64,000 bases of DNA from Bog-564 sp035509915 (GTDB taxonomy: Bacteria; Actinomycetota; Acidimicrobiia; Acidimicrobiales; UBA8190): NCBI GenBank assembly GCA_035509915.1, contig DATKIB010000075.1:1-64000 (forward strand). Reading direction: 5' to 3'. Under the pieces are notes generated by a model. The model was not told the DNA's origin and made no database searches. It saw only the letters and a list, made by a program, of their open reading frames with translations. Every line of letters begins with the position of its first letter. Within the stretch, counting starts at the first letter, position 1. Below are positions 24,501-32,435 of this stretch, in pieces. A program made the position numbers and the translations under genes.

Positions 24501-25421
24501 ATGCCGAGCCCCCGCCATAAGCGATCAGAGCCTCCCCGCCGACGAATTCGGCGAATTGCGTGGCGCCTGGCCCTGGCGGTGGCGGCTGCAGCAGTCCTCG
24601 CCGGGGGTAGCTGGGCGGTGGTGCTCGCCGTGTCGGGCTCCACAGGTACCCGGCATCGCCTAGTCCCGCGCGCAGTGTGCCGGATCGGGTCGCCGGCGGT
24701 CTCTTGTGGCGCCGACCTCGCCGCTTGGAGCCTGATCGCGACCTTGACGGGACCGGCCCAGCTGTTCTCGGGCCCTTCGGAAGGCGCCCCCAAGGTCGCA
24801 GTGGGCACGAGCTGGCCGTCCGCCGTCTCCTTCCCCGTCGTCGCCACCGAGCGCGACGGCTGGGCGGAGATCCGGCTCATCTCGCGCCAGGTTGGTGCGC
24901 TCGCCTGGATCCCACCGGCGACCTACGTGCTCACTCGCACCCAGTACCACGTCGTAGTCGACATCTCGCAACGCCGGCTCCTTCTCTTCGAGCGGGCGAG
25001 GCTCGCCCTGCGAGCGCCGGCCGAGGTCGGGGCACCCGGGTACCCGACGCCCACCGGCCGGTACTTCGTGGCGTTGTTCGAGCTTCCTCCCGTGCCGGCG
25101 TACAGCGCCTTCGTGATCATCACCTCAGCGCTCTCGGCCACGGAGACCAACTGGGAGGAGCAGGGCCAGCCAGTGCTCTCGATCACCTCGGACGTCAACG
25201 CCGCGTCGGTGATAGGGACCTCCGGCGCCGCGGTGACCCACGGCGGGATCTCTCTCTACGTGTCCGATCTCGAACGTCTGCGCCCGCTCCCGCTCGGCAC
25301 ACCGATCGATATCGTGGCGTACCTGCGCCCGAGAGCGAGCGCGGCGAGGAGCACCAGCACGAGCGCCGCAAGCGCCAAGGCCGACAGCACCCAACCCACC
25401 GTCCACCCAGGCGGATCGTAG
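24501..25421 (+). CDS. YkuD-fold (L,D-transpeptidase-like) protein lacking the catalytic Cys
   Basis: 306 residues. Residues 21-45 are a membrane anchor (LALAVAAAAVLAGGSWAVVL). Residues about 145-275 are a YkuD domain: VVVDISQRRLLLFERARL, APGYPTPTGRYFV and the active-site block VTHGGISLYVSDLERLRPLPLGTPIDI. The canonical block is SHGCIRL, where Cys is the nucleophile. Here it reads THGGISL (Cys replaced by Gly at 25245-25247, codon GGG; Arg replaced by Ser), so transpeptidation by the usual mechanism is impossible. It may bind peptidoglycan without cross-linking it. The C-terminal 45 residues overlap a convergent gene by 166 bases, an unusually long overlap. Confidence 0.82.
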   Translation: MPSPRHKRSEPPRRRIRRIAWRLALAVAAAAVLAGGSWAVVLAVSGSTGTRHRLVPRAVCRIGSPAVSCGADLAAWSLIATLTGPAQLFSGPSEGAPKVAVGTSWPSAVSFPVVATERDGWAEIRLISRQVGALAWIPPATYVLTRTQYHVVVDISQRRLLLFERARLALRAPAEVGAPGYPTPTGRYFVALFELPPVPAYSAFVIITSALSATETNWEEQGQPVLSITSDVNAASVIGTSGAAVTHGGISLYVSDLERLRPLPLGTPIDIVAYLRPRASAARSTSTSAASAKADSTQPTVHPGGS

Positions 25422-28225
25422 GACCAGCTGAGAACCCCACGCCCGGCCGGCACGCGCACCGCCTGCACCAGGCCGGAACGTCGCACGGGCAATCCCACGG
25501 CGGCCCCTTCGCGGGGGTGCCAGGTCGCCTTCCAGCCAGGGATAGCGGCCTCGGCCCGCACCACGGTCACGCCCTTGGCGGAGGAGACGTACGCGGCGGC
25601 AGGTGCGTAGCGAGGTCCGGAAGTGGCGCGCACGGTCGCGCCGCGCGCGCCGACGAGGGTGAGGGGTGCACGGGCGAAGCTGTCCGAGAAGACCGCAAAG
25701 GAGCCGTCGATGCCCCGCAGAACCCAACGCGGAGGCACGACCGCTCCCTGGAGCTGGCCGTCGGCCACGAACCGGGTGCGGTCCTCGCTCGTGATGGTCG
25801 GCGAGCCGAGGCCGCTGTGGTTGCTTCCAGCGCGGACTATCAGCGCCACGGCCGCCTCGTCGTGAGGAAGCGTTACCTCGAGCACGTGCTCACCCTCGAG
25901 CGTCGGAGGAGGTGCCCAAGACGTCTTACCGGACGAGCCCACGAGGCCGATCCTCAGGCCGCTTCGCAGGTCCCCCGCGGCGCGGGCGTCGGGGACGAGG
26001 ATGCTCTTCACGCTCAGGTCCTCGCCCAGGTACCAGGTGGCCAGTCCACCGGGCGCGATCTGGCGAACGCCGGCCGCGGGATCGGGAGCGGCACGGTCGA
26101 AGACGGTGTCGACGATGAAGTAATTGCGCGGCGAGAACAGGACCGTCGTGCCGAGCTGGTCCAGTGTCCCGTTGCCCACAGCGTTCGGGTCGAGGATGTC
26201 CTGCCCGAGCCCCGTCGACTCGTGGGACCCGGTGGCGGACGCGTACGTGCCGTCGACGATCGAGCTGTAACCCTGCACAGACGGCACGGCGAGCACGGTG
26301 TTGACGTCCGGCGAACCGATCACGTTGAGGCCGTTCCCGTCGACCAGGTCGGGGTCGTAGATGGCGAAGCGCCCCGTACCCGTATAGGCCCCCCCGGAGA
26401 CCATGGTCGGCGGTCCCGGCACAGACGCGCCGGGCGAGACCACGGCGCCCGAGGCCGGCTCGCTCGAGGCCGTCGTGGGAGCAGGCGCGGGCCCCGATTG
26501 ACCGAGGTTGGGGTCCGCCGACGCCACCGTCATCAGCGTGAAGACGAGCACGTCGGCGACGACGAAGGCGACGAGCACGCGCGTGCGCCGGCGCCGCCCG
26601 ATCCGGTGTCCCCACATTGCGATGCCCGTCGCCAGGAGCCCCAGGACGCCGAAGGGCAGGAACCACCATCGCAGCCCCCCGTCCTCGCCGGCGGCCTTCA
26701 AGGTCACCCCTAACCACTGGAGGAGCCCCGAACCCCAGGCGATGCCCACCGCCACCGTCGCCACTGCCCCGAGCGCCGGCAGCGCTCCGAGCATCCTGCT
26801 CGAGGGACCGGGCGCCGCGAAGTCCCGGGGCTCGGGCGCGACCGTCGACACGCCCCCCTGCCCAGAACCGGCCACCGGGGCGCCCCCCGGACCCGACCCG
26901 ACCGGCGCTCTGCGCCCCAGCCACTCCTGCGACCAGTAGGCGAGGAGGAACGCGAAGCCGATGTCGGCCACGACGATGTTGCGGCTCTGCAGCCTCTGGC
27001 TGCCGAACAGTGGGATGTGGATCAGCAGGTGCCACAGGGGGGTGTTGCCGCCGAGGGCGAGCAGCAGCCCGACTGCCGCCATCACCTCCCACACGAGCCA
27101 CTCCGGCGCGGGGCGCCGGAGCCGCAACCGGCCGAGTAGCGCGAACGCCGCCACGAGCGGCATGAGGCCCACGTATCCGTTGACCTCGGTCAGGTTGTAG
27201 GCGGCTAGAAACGGGGGCTGGCCGAAGGAGCCGGACCCGCCGAGCAGGTCGGGGACGAGCATCAAGCTCAGCCATCGGTTGTAGAGGGACCCCGAAGTGA
27301 ACAAGTACGCGTTCGACACGGCCCGCTGGGAGGTGCTCACCGCTTCCGTACCCGGCAGCCACTGGACCGCGCTCAAGGCGATCGCTAGCAGCAGGCCTCC
27401 ACCGGCCCAGGCGACGAAGCCCGGCGCTCGCCTTCCCAGGCGCACCACCCGCCAGAGCGCGTAGATCCCGACGATCACTGCGAAGTCGGCTATGGCGCGC
27501 GGCTCCCCGGCGAGTACGGCCATGGCCCCGGCCACAGCGAGCAACCCCGCCCAGGCCAGGCGCTTGTGCAGCACGGCCCGGCCGCTCAGAGCCGCCGCAG
27601 CGCCCCCGGCGTCCTGTCCGGTCCCTGCCGCACCGGCACCGGCACCGGCGACACCGCCCCCGGCCCAGCTCTTCGACAGCTCGAGCAGCGCGAGCAGCGC
27701 GACGGGCACCCAGCTCATCCCCGCGACGAGGCCGAAGTGGACGACCTGCGCCGTCATCGCCCCTGCGAAGCTGAAGGAGAACGCGCCGAGGAAGCTCGGC
27801 ACGACGTCCAGGCGCGAAGCGCGCAGGAATGCGTAACACCCGAGGCCCGCCACCCAGAAGGTAGCGACGAAGTTCAGAGCCCACGCTGCGGTGCCGGGCA
27901 GGATCACGAACAGGAGCGTGAACGGGTACGCGGCACCTGCGTTCCACCCCCCGAGCAGGGGGGCCCCGCTCCAGATGTACGGGTCGAGCAGTGGCAGGTG
28001 CCCGTGGCGCACCTCGATTCCGACCAGCACACGCAACGGGAAGTTCTGCGTGAAGTCGTCGCCCAGCAGGACGCTGTGCCCGAGCATGGCCGGTACCGCG
28101 AACACGAGCAGCGGGAGCGCTACCAGCACGGCGAGCGCGAGGCGGTCTCCGCGACCGACCCGTGCCAGGACCGCCCTGGCTCTCGAGGGCGCGGCGCGAC
28201 CTGCCGAAGCCGCCATCACGCCCAC
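25256..28225 (-). CDS. YfhO-like multi-pass membrane protein (GT-C superfamily-like)
   Basis: 989 residues. Twelve or more transmembrane helices fill residues 25-600; the first outer loop LLGDDFTQNFPLRV holds the acidic pair typical of GT-C enzymes. Residues about 620-940 form a large outer domain, and the final block (AAIPGWKATWHPREGAAVGL, VPAGRGVLSWSYDPPGW, then a last helix) is the C-terminal signature of YfhO-type proteins. YfhO participates in glycosylation of lipoteichoic acid in Bacillus; a similar glycolipid-donor or wall-polymer function is inferred here. The neighbourhood (sortase, deacetylase, YkuD fold) supports an envelope role. The last 166 bases overlap the YkuD-fold gene on the other strand. 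Confidence 0.82.
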   Translation of the reverse strand: MGVMAASAGRAAPSRARAVLARVGRGDRLALAVLVALPLLVFAVPAMLGHSVLLGDDFTQNFPLRVLVGIEVRHGHLPLLDPYIWSGAPLLGGWNAGAAYPFTLLFVILPGTAAWALNFVATFWVAGLGCYAFLRASRLDVVPSFLGAFSFSFAGAMTAQVVHFGLVAGMSWVPVALLALLELSKSWAGGGVAGAGAGAAGTGQDAGGAAAALSGRAVLHKRLAWAGLLAVAGAMAVLAGEPRAIADFAVIVGIYALWRVVRLGRRAPGFVAWAGGGLLLAIALSAVQWLPGTEAVSTSQRAVSNAYLFTSGSLYNRWLSLMLVPDLLGGSGSFGQPPFLAAYNLTEVNGYVGLMPLVAAFALLGRLRLRRPAPEWLVWEVMAAVGLLLALGGNTPLWHLLIHIPLFGSQRLQSRNIVVADIGFAFLLAYWSQEWLGRRAPVGSGPGGAPVAGSGQGGVSTVAPEPRDFAAPGPSSRMLGALPALGAVATVAVGIAWGSGLLQWLGVTLKAAGEDGGLRWWFLPFGVLGLLATGIAMWGHRIGRRRRTRVLVAFVVADVLVFTLMTVASADPNLGQSGPAPAPTTASSEPASGAVVSPGASVPGPPTMVSGGAYTGTGRFAIYDPDLVDGNGLNVIGSPDVNTVLAVPSVQGYSSIVDGTYASATGSHESTGLGQDILDPNAVGNGTLDQLGTTVLFSPRNYFIVDTVFDRAAPDPAAGVRQIAPGGLATWYLGEDLSVKSILVPDARAAGDLRSGLRIGLVGSSGKTSWAPPPTLEGEHVLEVTLPHDEAAVALIVRAGSNHSGLGSPTITSEDRTRFVADGQLQGAVVPPRWVLRGIDGSFAVFSDSFARAPLTLVGARGATVRATSGPRYAPAAAYVSSAKGVTVVRAEAAIPGWKATWHPREGAAVGLPVRRSGLVQAVRVPAGRGVLSWSYDPPGWTVGWVLSALALAALVLVLLAALALGRRYATISIGVPSGSGRRRSRSDT

Positions 28226-28286
28226 AGGTCACGACTGTCGCAGGACAACCTGGGAAGACCCTGGGTGCAGCTGCCGGCAAGCCGGC

Positions 28287-29288
28287 TCAGAAGCTCGCCG
28301 GCAGCAGCGGGCTCACGTTCTCGAAGAAGAAGAAGATCACGACGAGCAGGGGTACGACCCCGAGACCGTAGGTCGCCCATGGGCGCCTGCGCCTTCGCGC
28401 CGTCATCCAGATTCCGGTGCCGATCAGGAGCCCCGCCGCACCCCAAAGGAAGGTGCCGACCCAGCTCCCCTGCTCGCCGGCGAGGCCCGAGGAGCTCGAG
28501 GTCGAGGAGCGCGAATGCGAGCCGCCGCGCGCGGGCAGTGGCACCGTCGCCGGTGCCGAGACGAGCCAGGCCTGCACGACCAGTCGCTGTGTGGCGCTGT
28601 AGCGCGGGTTGCACGTGGTGAGGGTCAGCTCCGGTCTCGTGCTCGCGGCTATGACCGAGGTGTCGTTGGGCTGCACGGTGAAGGGTGCCTGGTTCACCCG
28701 GTAAATGAACGGGTCGGTGGGGCGCTGGGGCGTGGTGATGTAGATCAGGTCGCCGAGAGCCATCTCGTTCAAGTTGTAGAAGGGGTGCAGGTACGTAGTG
28801 CGGTGCCCGGCGACCGCGGCGTTGCCGGGCTGGCCGGGCAGCGGCGTGCCGGGGTAGTGGCCCGGCCCGAGCTCCAGGTCCGCGGTCGAGGTGCCCTCGA
28901 CGATGACGATGTCGAGGCCGATCTTCGGGATCTGGAGTATCCCGACGGGCTGTCCTTCCGGCGGCACGGCCCCGGGCGCGGTCGTCGCCCCTCCGGAGGT
29001 GGCGGTGGTGGTCGTGGAGCTGGACGGCGTCGTATTGATGGTGCTCGAGTCAGAGGACGAGCCGCAGGCCTTGGCATGTTGCAGCTCGTGGCAGATCTGC
29101 GTCTTCAAGCTGTTCTGGTGCTGGGACGTGTAGACGTCGGTGCCCCAAAGCAGGTACACGACGAAGAGCAGGACGAGCACGCCCGCTCCGATCAGGAATT
29201 TGCCGGTGCCGCCCACGACCGCGCGAACGCTCGGAGCCCGCCGGCGACGTAGGGTCTCGGACCGGCCGCGCTCGTAGCTCCAGGTCAT
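28287..29288 (-). CDS. Sortase, class E-like
   Basis: 333 residues. One N-terminal helix (FLIGAGVLVLLFVVYLLW) anchors it; a Ser/Thr-rich linker with a CxxxxxxxxC pair follows. The sortase barrel spans residues about 112-245: LQIPKIGLDIVIVEGTSTADL, the catalytic His in AAVAGHRTTYLHPFYNL, the nucleophile in LTLTTCNPRYSATQRL (TLxTC with Arg six residues later). Two C-terminal helices are extra. Class E sortases in actinobacteria attach proteins with LAxTG to the wall. No substrate protein with a clear LAxTG tail is seen in the window. Gene order with YfhO-like and PhyH genes suggests a shared transcript. Confidence 0.9.
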   Translation of the reverse strand: MTWSYERGRSETLRRRRAPSVRAVVGGTGKFLIGAGVLVLLFVVYLLWGTDVYTSQHQNSLKTQICHELQHAKACGSSSDSSTINTTPSSSTTTTATSGGATTAPGAVPPEGQPVGILQIPKIGLDIVIVEGTSTADLELGPGHYPGTPLPGQPGNAAVAGHRTTYLHPFYNLNEMALGDLIYITTPQRPTDPFIYRVNQAPFTVQPNDTSVIAASTRPELTLTTCNPRYSATQRLVVQAWLVSAPATVPLPARGGSHSRSSTSSSSGLAGEQGSWVGTFLWGAAGLLIGTGIWMTARRRRRPWATYGLGVVPLLVVIFFFFENVSPLLPASF

Positions 29289-29313
29289 GCCCGCGACGTC
29301 GTGCCCGGCCGTC

Positions 29314-30180
29314 TCAGTCGTCGGCGATTCGGGCGTAGTCCCACACCATGAAGTTGTCCCGGTCGTCGCCCAGGACGACTTTGCCGGGGTGTTGCTTGTC
29401 TATGTGGCCGATCAAGCCGTTGTACACCGAGTAACCGATCAGTTCCTGCAGACGCCGCCCGAATCGCTTGGCGATCTCGCGTGGGATGCCGAGCTGCTGG
29501 TTCTCCTGCTGGCGCAAAAAGCCCGCGCAGTAATTCATGGCGATGCCCACCCTGCGCTCGTCGGTGGTGTTGGCGCCGCCACCGTGCCAGAGGCTGCCCA
29601 CCCACACGAGCACGCTGCCCTTGGGCATCTCGGCAGGGATCGAGTCGTATTGCTGGAGGGGATCGGGGGAGTGGTCGGCGAGGTGAGTGCCGGGGCACAG
29701 GCGGGTCGCGCCGTTGGCCTCCGTGAAGTCCGTGATGGCCCACATCGTGTTGCAGATGATCGGGGGGTGGGGTTTGGGCAGGCCGATGATCTGGTCGTCG
29801 CTGTGGATGGGCTGCGCGGTCTCGTCCGAGCCGATCGAGATCGAAGAGAGCGAGGAGATGAGCAGTCCCGGGTCGAGCACCCGCTCCACGATCGGTAGCA
29901 CGTTGGGGTGGACCGGTATGCGCTCGTAGAGAGGTCCGTGCACCAAGAGGTTGTAGATGCGGGTCGTGTGGATCCCCTCGAAGAGGTTGTCGGCAGGCGC
30001 GACGGCGAGCTCGCGCTCGAGCCGCAGGAGGTCCTCGTCGATCGCGTCGCAGAGATCCTCCGAGATCGCCTCGTGCACCACCGCCCAGCCCTCGGCCTGG
30101 ACCTGCTCGGAGACCGAGACGATCCTGTCCTCGTCGATGGTGGCCTCGTCGGTGAGGGGCACTCGGCCCGTTTGCGTCAC
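29314..30180 (-). CDS. Phytanoyl-CoA dioxygenase (PhyH) family oxygenase
   Basis: 288 residues. The Fe(II)/2-oxoglutarate facial triad is present: HSD in AQPIHSDDQIIGLP near residues 124-132 and the distal His in VWVGSLWHGGGANTTDERR near residue 195, followed by Arg for the 2-oxoglutarate carboxylate. FTEANGATRLCPGTHL is the classic PhyH loop. These soluble oxygenases hydroxylate acyl chains, amino acids or natural products; the substrate is unknown. It lies 25 bases upstream of the sortase on the same strand. The sequence is complete and not truncated. Confidence 0.88.
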   Translation of the reverse strand: MTQTGRVPLTDEATIDEDRIVSVSEQVQAEGWAVVHEAISEDLCDAIDEDLLRLERELAVAPADNLFEGIHTTRIYNLLVHGPLYERIPVHPNVLPIVERVLDPGLLISSLSSISIGSDETAQPIHSDDQIIGLPKPHPPIICNTMWAITDFTEANGATRLCPGTHLADHSPDPLQQYDSIPAEMPKGSVLVWVGSLWHGGGANTTDERRVGIAMNYCAGFLRQQENQQLGIPREIAKRFGRRLQELIGYSVYNGLIGHIDKQHPGKVVLGDDRDNFMVWDYARIADD

Positions 30181-30258
30181 CTACTCATGCTGCCACGCTC
30201 CTGCCGCCCAGTCGCGGCGGGGCGGGCGGTGCTGGGACTCCGACGTAGCATCGGCTCG

Positions 30259-31011
30259 ATGACCGATGGGAGCAACGGGTTCGGCTCGCCCGAGAGGGGT
30301 CGCCACGTCCGTCGCCAGCGGACCTCGTCGGACTCCTCGTGGCGGGCTCATGCGCTGCCCTTGCTCATGGCGGTAGGCGGTGCGGTGCTCGTAGCAGTGG
30401 TCGGGAGCGTCTTGACCTCGAGCGCCCAGGCCCCGCCGAGGACATCACACCCGGCCGTCAAGAGCGCCTCGTCGGCGGCATCCGGGCGCGCAGGGCGCGC
30501 GAACCGGAGCACGGACACGACGGTCTCCCCGAGAAGGGCGAGCGGCGCCGTGCGCGGGACGAAGTCCTCCGGGGCCGTGGCTCCTTGCGCTCCCTCACAG
30601 GTGAGCATCACCACCGCTACTGACCGCTCCTCCTACGCCCGCGGCAGTTCCATCACGGTGGTGACGAAGCTCGTGAGCAACACGAAGTGTGATGTCGACC
30701 TCGTCCCGGCCGGTGAGTACGCGTGCGGGGAGAGCATCGTCGTGGACACCTGGTCGGGCGACCAGGTGTTCCCGTCTCTCGGTCAGGACGAGCAGTGCGG
30801 GCGCTTGCCGAGCGGAGCCCTCCTCCCGGGTGAGGCCGATACCGCGACGCTCGTGTGGGACCAGAAGACCAGCCAATCGGCAGGCGGCTCCGGTGACCAG
30901 GCGGCCGCGGGCCGTTACGTCGCGATCGGGAGCTGGTCCTGGAGCGCCGGCGCGGGTCAACCGCCTTACCAGGTGGCAGCGAGCTCAGCCTCGTTCACGC
31001 TCCAGCCGTAG
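30259..31011 (+). CDS. Membrane-anchored secreted protein with BsuPI-like beta domain (tentative)
   Basis: 250 residues from ATG 30259. Residues 33-55 are a signal anchor (LPLLMAVGGAVLVAVVGSVL). A basic, Ser-rich linker follows, and residues about 110-250 are a beta-rich domain: SITVVTKLVSNTKCDVDLV, WSGDQVFPSLGQ, LLPGEADTATLVWDQKT and GRYVAIGSWSW. The order resembles BsuPI-type intracellular proteinase inhibitor domains, which are common as extracytoplasmic Ig-like modules. Three Cys in the domain could form a disulfide. A real inhibitor function cannot be inferred. It is divergent from the PhyH gene and convergent with the GCRC-motif gene. Confidence 0.55.
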   Translation: MTDGSNGFGSPERGRHVRRQRTSSDSSWRAHALPLLMAVGGAVLVAVVGSVLTSSAQAPPRTSHPAVKSASSAASGRAGRANRSTDTTVSPRRASGAVRGTKSSGAVAPCAPSQVSITTATDRSSYARGSSITVVTKLVSNTKCDVDLVPAGEYACGESIVVDTWSGDQVFPSLGQDEQCGRLPSGALLPGEADTATLVWDQKTSQSAGGSGDQAAAGRYVAIGSWSWSAGAGQPPYQVAASSASFTLQP

Positions 31012-31017
31012 AGCTGC

Positions 31018-32148
31018 CTACGTCTCCGTGTCATCGGTGGCTTCGGGCTCCTCGACAGGCTGCGCCGGCGGCCGGGGAGGAAAGTATCGGGCGAGGGACG
31101 AAGGAGGGGCAGCAGTCGGGGGTGGCGGCAGTCCCCTTGTCGGCGGAGGAGGTGCGGCGCGCTGCGCAGTGGCCGGCGCCGGCGCAGGTGGGAGCTGAGG
31201 ACGTGCAGGGCGCGAGCGGGAAGCCCCGATTCGCCGGAGCCCTGCGAACAAGGAGCGTTTGGGCGGCTGTCCCGATCCCTGGCGCTCGGGCCCCGGTCCG
31301 TTCGACTGGCCTCGCCCCGCGGTGGCGCCTGAGCGAGGTCCAGAAGAGCCAGGAGAGGGGGAGATCGGGCTGCGCCCTTGTGGTGCAGCCGTGCGCTCCC
31401 CTGCTTCTCGCGCCGCGGAGGACGGGCCCGCCGACCACGAGGACGAGGCTCCCGGCTGCGCGCCGGAAGCCCGCGGGTGGCGCCCCAGCCCGCTCGACCA
31501 AGCCGTCTCCGCCTCGCGCAGCGATCGGCTCACGGCCGAGCTCACGTCCGAGGCGATGGGAGCCAGCTTGGCCGGGTGCTGTTGCGCGCGGACCAGTCGT
31601 TTGGAGATCTCGTGCCATACGTCGGCCGACGAAGTCACCGTGGACTCGAGCAGGTCGAACCGTGCTCGTGCAGGTCCGGGGAGCTCAGCGGCCGCGGGTT
31701 CGGGGATCGGGCGCGGGGCCTCCGACTCCGTCGGTCGAGGCTCTACCACCGGCCTTTGCGTCCAGGGCTGAGCTATCTGGCGCGCCGGCTCTTGCACCGC
31801 CGGCTCTTCCACCCTCGGCTCTTGCACCGCCGGCTCTTGCACCTTCGGCTCTTCCAGCTTCGGCTCTTGAACTTTCGGCTCGTGCAGTGCCAGCTCTTGC
31901 CCCTTCGGCTCGAGCACCTTCGGCTCTTGCGCAGCAGGCTGCGCGAATGGTTGTGCGGGCCTGGGCTCGGGCACAGCCGGCGGTTGCTCCTCGGACCGTG
32001 CGACTTGCGCCGCCGGATCGTCGACCGTGGGCTCGGTCTCCCGTTCGCGTGCGGTCTGCCGCTGACGGGCCCGTGCTTGACGGCTCGCTTCCCGGCACGC
32101 GTCGCAACGGCATCCACGGTTGTAGGCGCTCTTCGTGCCGTGAGTGGT
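31018..32148 (-). CDS. GCRC-motif protein with EPKVQ pentapeptide repeats, unknown function
   Basis: 376 residues from ATG 32148. The first 35 residues (HGTKSAYNRGCRCDACREAS) match the HGTxxxYxxGCRCxxCRxA zinc-knuckle-like motif often seen as small proteins in actinobacteria and their phages. After a basic, Gln/Arg-rich stretch comes a run of about ten pentapeptides of the type EPKVQ/EPAVE (residues about 75-125). Residues about 155-200 look folded and helical (ARFDLLESTVTSSADVWHEI), and the remaining half is Pro/Ser/Ala-rich and probably disordered, with proline clusters near the end. There is no signal peptide or membrane helix. Nucleic-acid binding is plausible; no specific function can be given. 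Confidence 0.65.
   Translation of the reverse strand, partial: TTHGTKSAYNRGCRCDACREASRQARARQRQTARERETEPTVDDPAAQVARSEEQPPAVPEPRPAQPFAQPAAQEPKVLEPKGQELALHEPKVQEPKLEEPKVQEPAVQEPRVEEPAVQEPARQIAQPWTQRPVVEPRPTESEAPRPIPEPAAAELPGPARARFDLLESTVTSSADVWHEISKRLVRAQQHPAKLAPIASDVSSAVSRSLREAETAWSSGLGRHPRASGAQPGASSSWSAGPSSAAREAGERTAAPQGRSPISPSPGSSGPRSGATAGRGQSNGPGPERQGSGQPPKRSLFAGLRRIGASRSRPARPQLPPAPAPATAQRAAPPPPTRGLPPPPTAAPPSSLARYFPPRPPAQPVEEPEATDDTET
31787..31930. repeat. About ten 15-bp repeats encoding the EPKVQ pentapeptides
   Basis: The plus strand shows GGCTCTTGCACCTTC-like units every 15 bases, with variants at the third to tenth positions. They are in frame with the GCRC-motif gene on the minus strand and encode its Glu-Pro repeat. 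Such arrays expand and contract by slippage, so length variation between strains is expected. Confidence 0.85.
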
Positions 32149-32341
32149 CATATCCCTCGCCGCTCTCGTCCCGTGTGCGCTCGCCCTGACCGGCCTTCGC
32201 GGGTACCGAGGATCACGACCGGCAACCCTCCTCTCCGGGGGTGCTGACATTGGGTTCTGTTCGCAACGACGAATCGTAACGTGGCTGGCGTGGTGCGTCA
32301 TTCATCGTGGGCCAACAGCGGTGGTAGCCTCGCTTCTTCGC

Positions 32342-32417
32342 GGGCCGTTGGCGCAGTTGGTAGCGCACTTGCATGACGCGCAAGGGGTCAGAGGTTCGAG
32401 TCCTCTACGGCCCACCA
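32342..32417 (+). tRNA. tRNA-Val (anticodon GAC)
   Basis: The cloverleaf folds completely. The acceptor stem GGGCCGT pairs with ACGGCCC, and the discriminator A and CCA are encoded. The D stem GCGC/GCGC encloses AGTTGGTA. The anticodon stem CTTGC/GCAAG holds loop ATGACGC, giving anticodon GAC (codon GTC). The variable loop is five bases, and the T arm is AGAGG-TTCGAGT-CCTCT. It lies between the GCRC-motif gene and the ABC permease gene. Confidence 0.97.
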
Positions 32418-32435
32418 CACCGTCTTATTGGGACT

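Noticed and set aside
25926..28280. A 784-codon frame overlapping the YfhO-like gene
   Set aside because: Arg/Ala-rich composition without motifs; the YfhO frame has clear helices and family signature.
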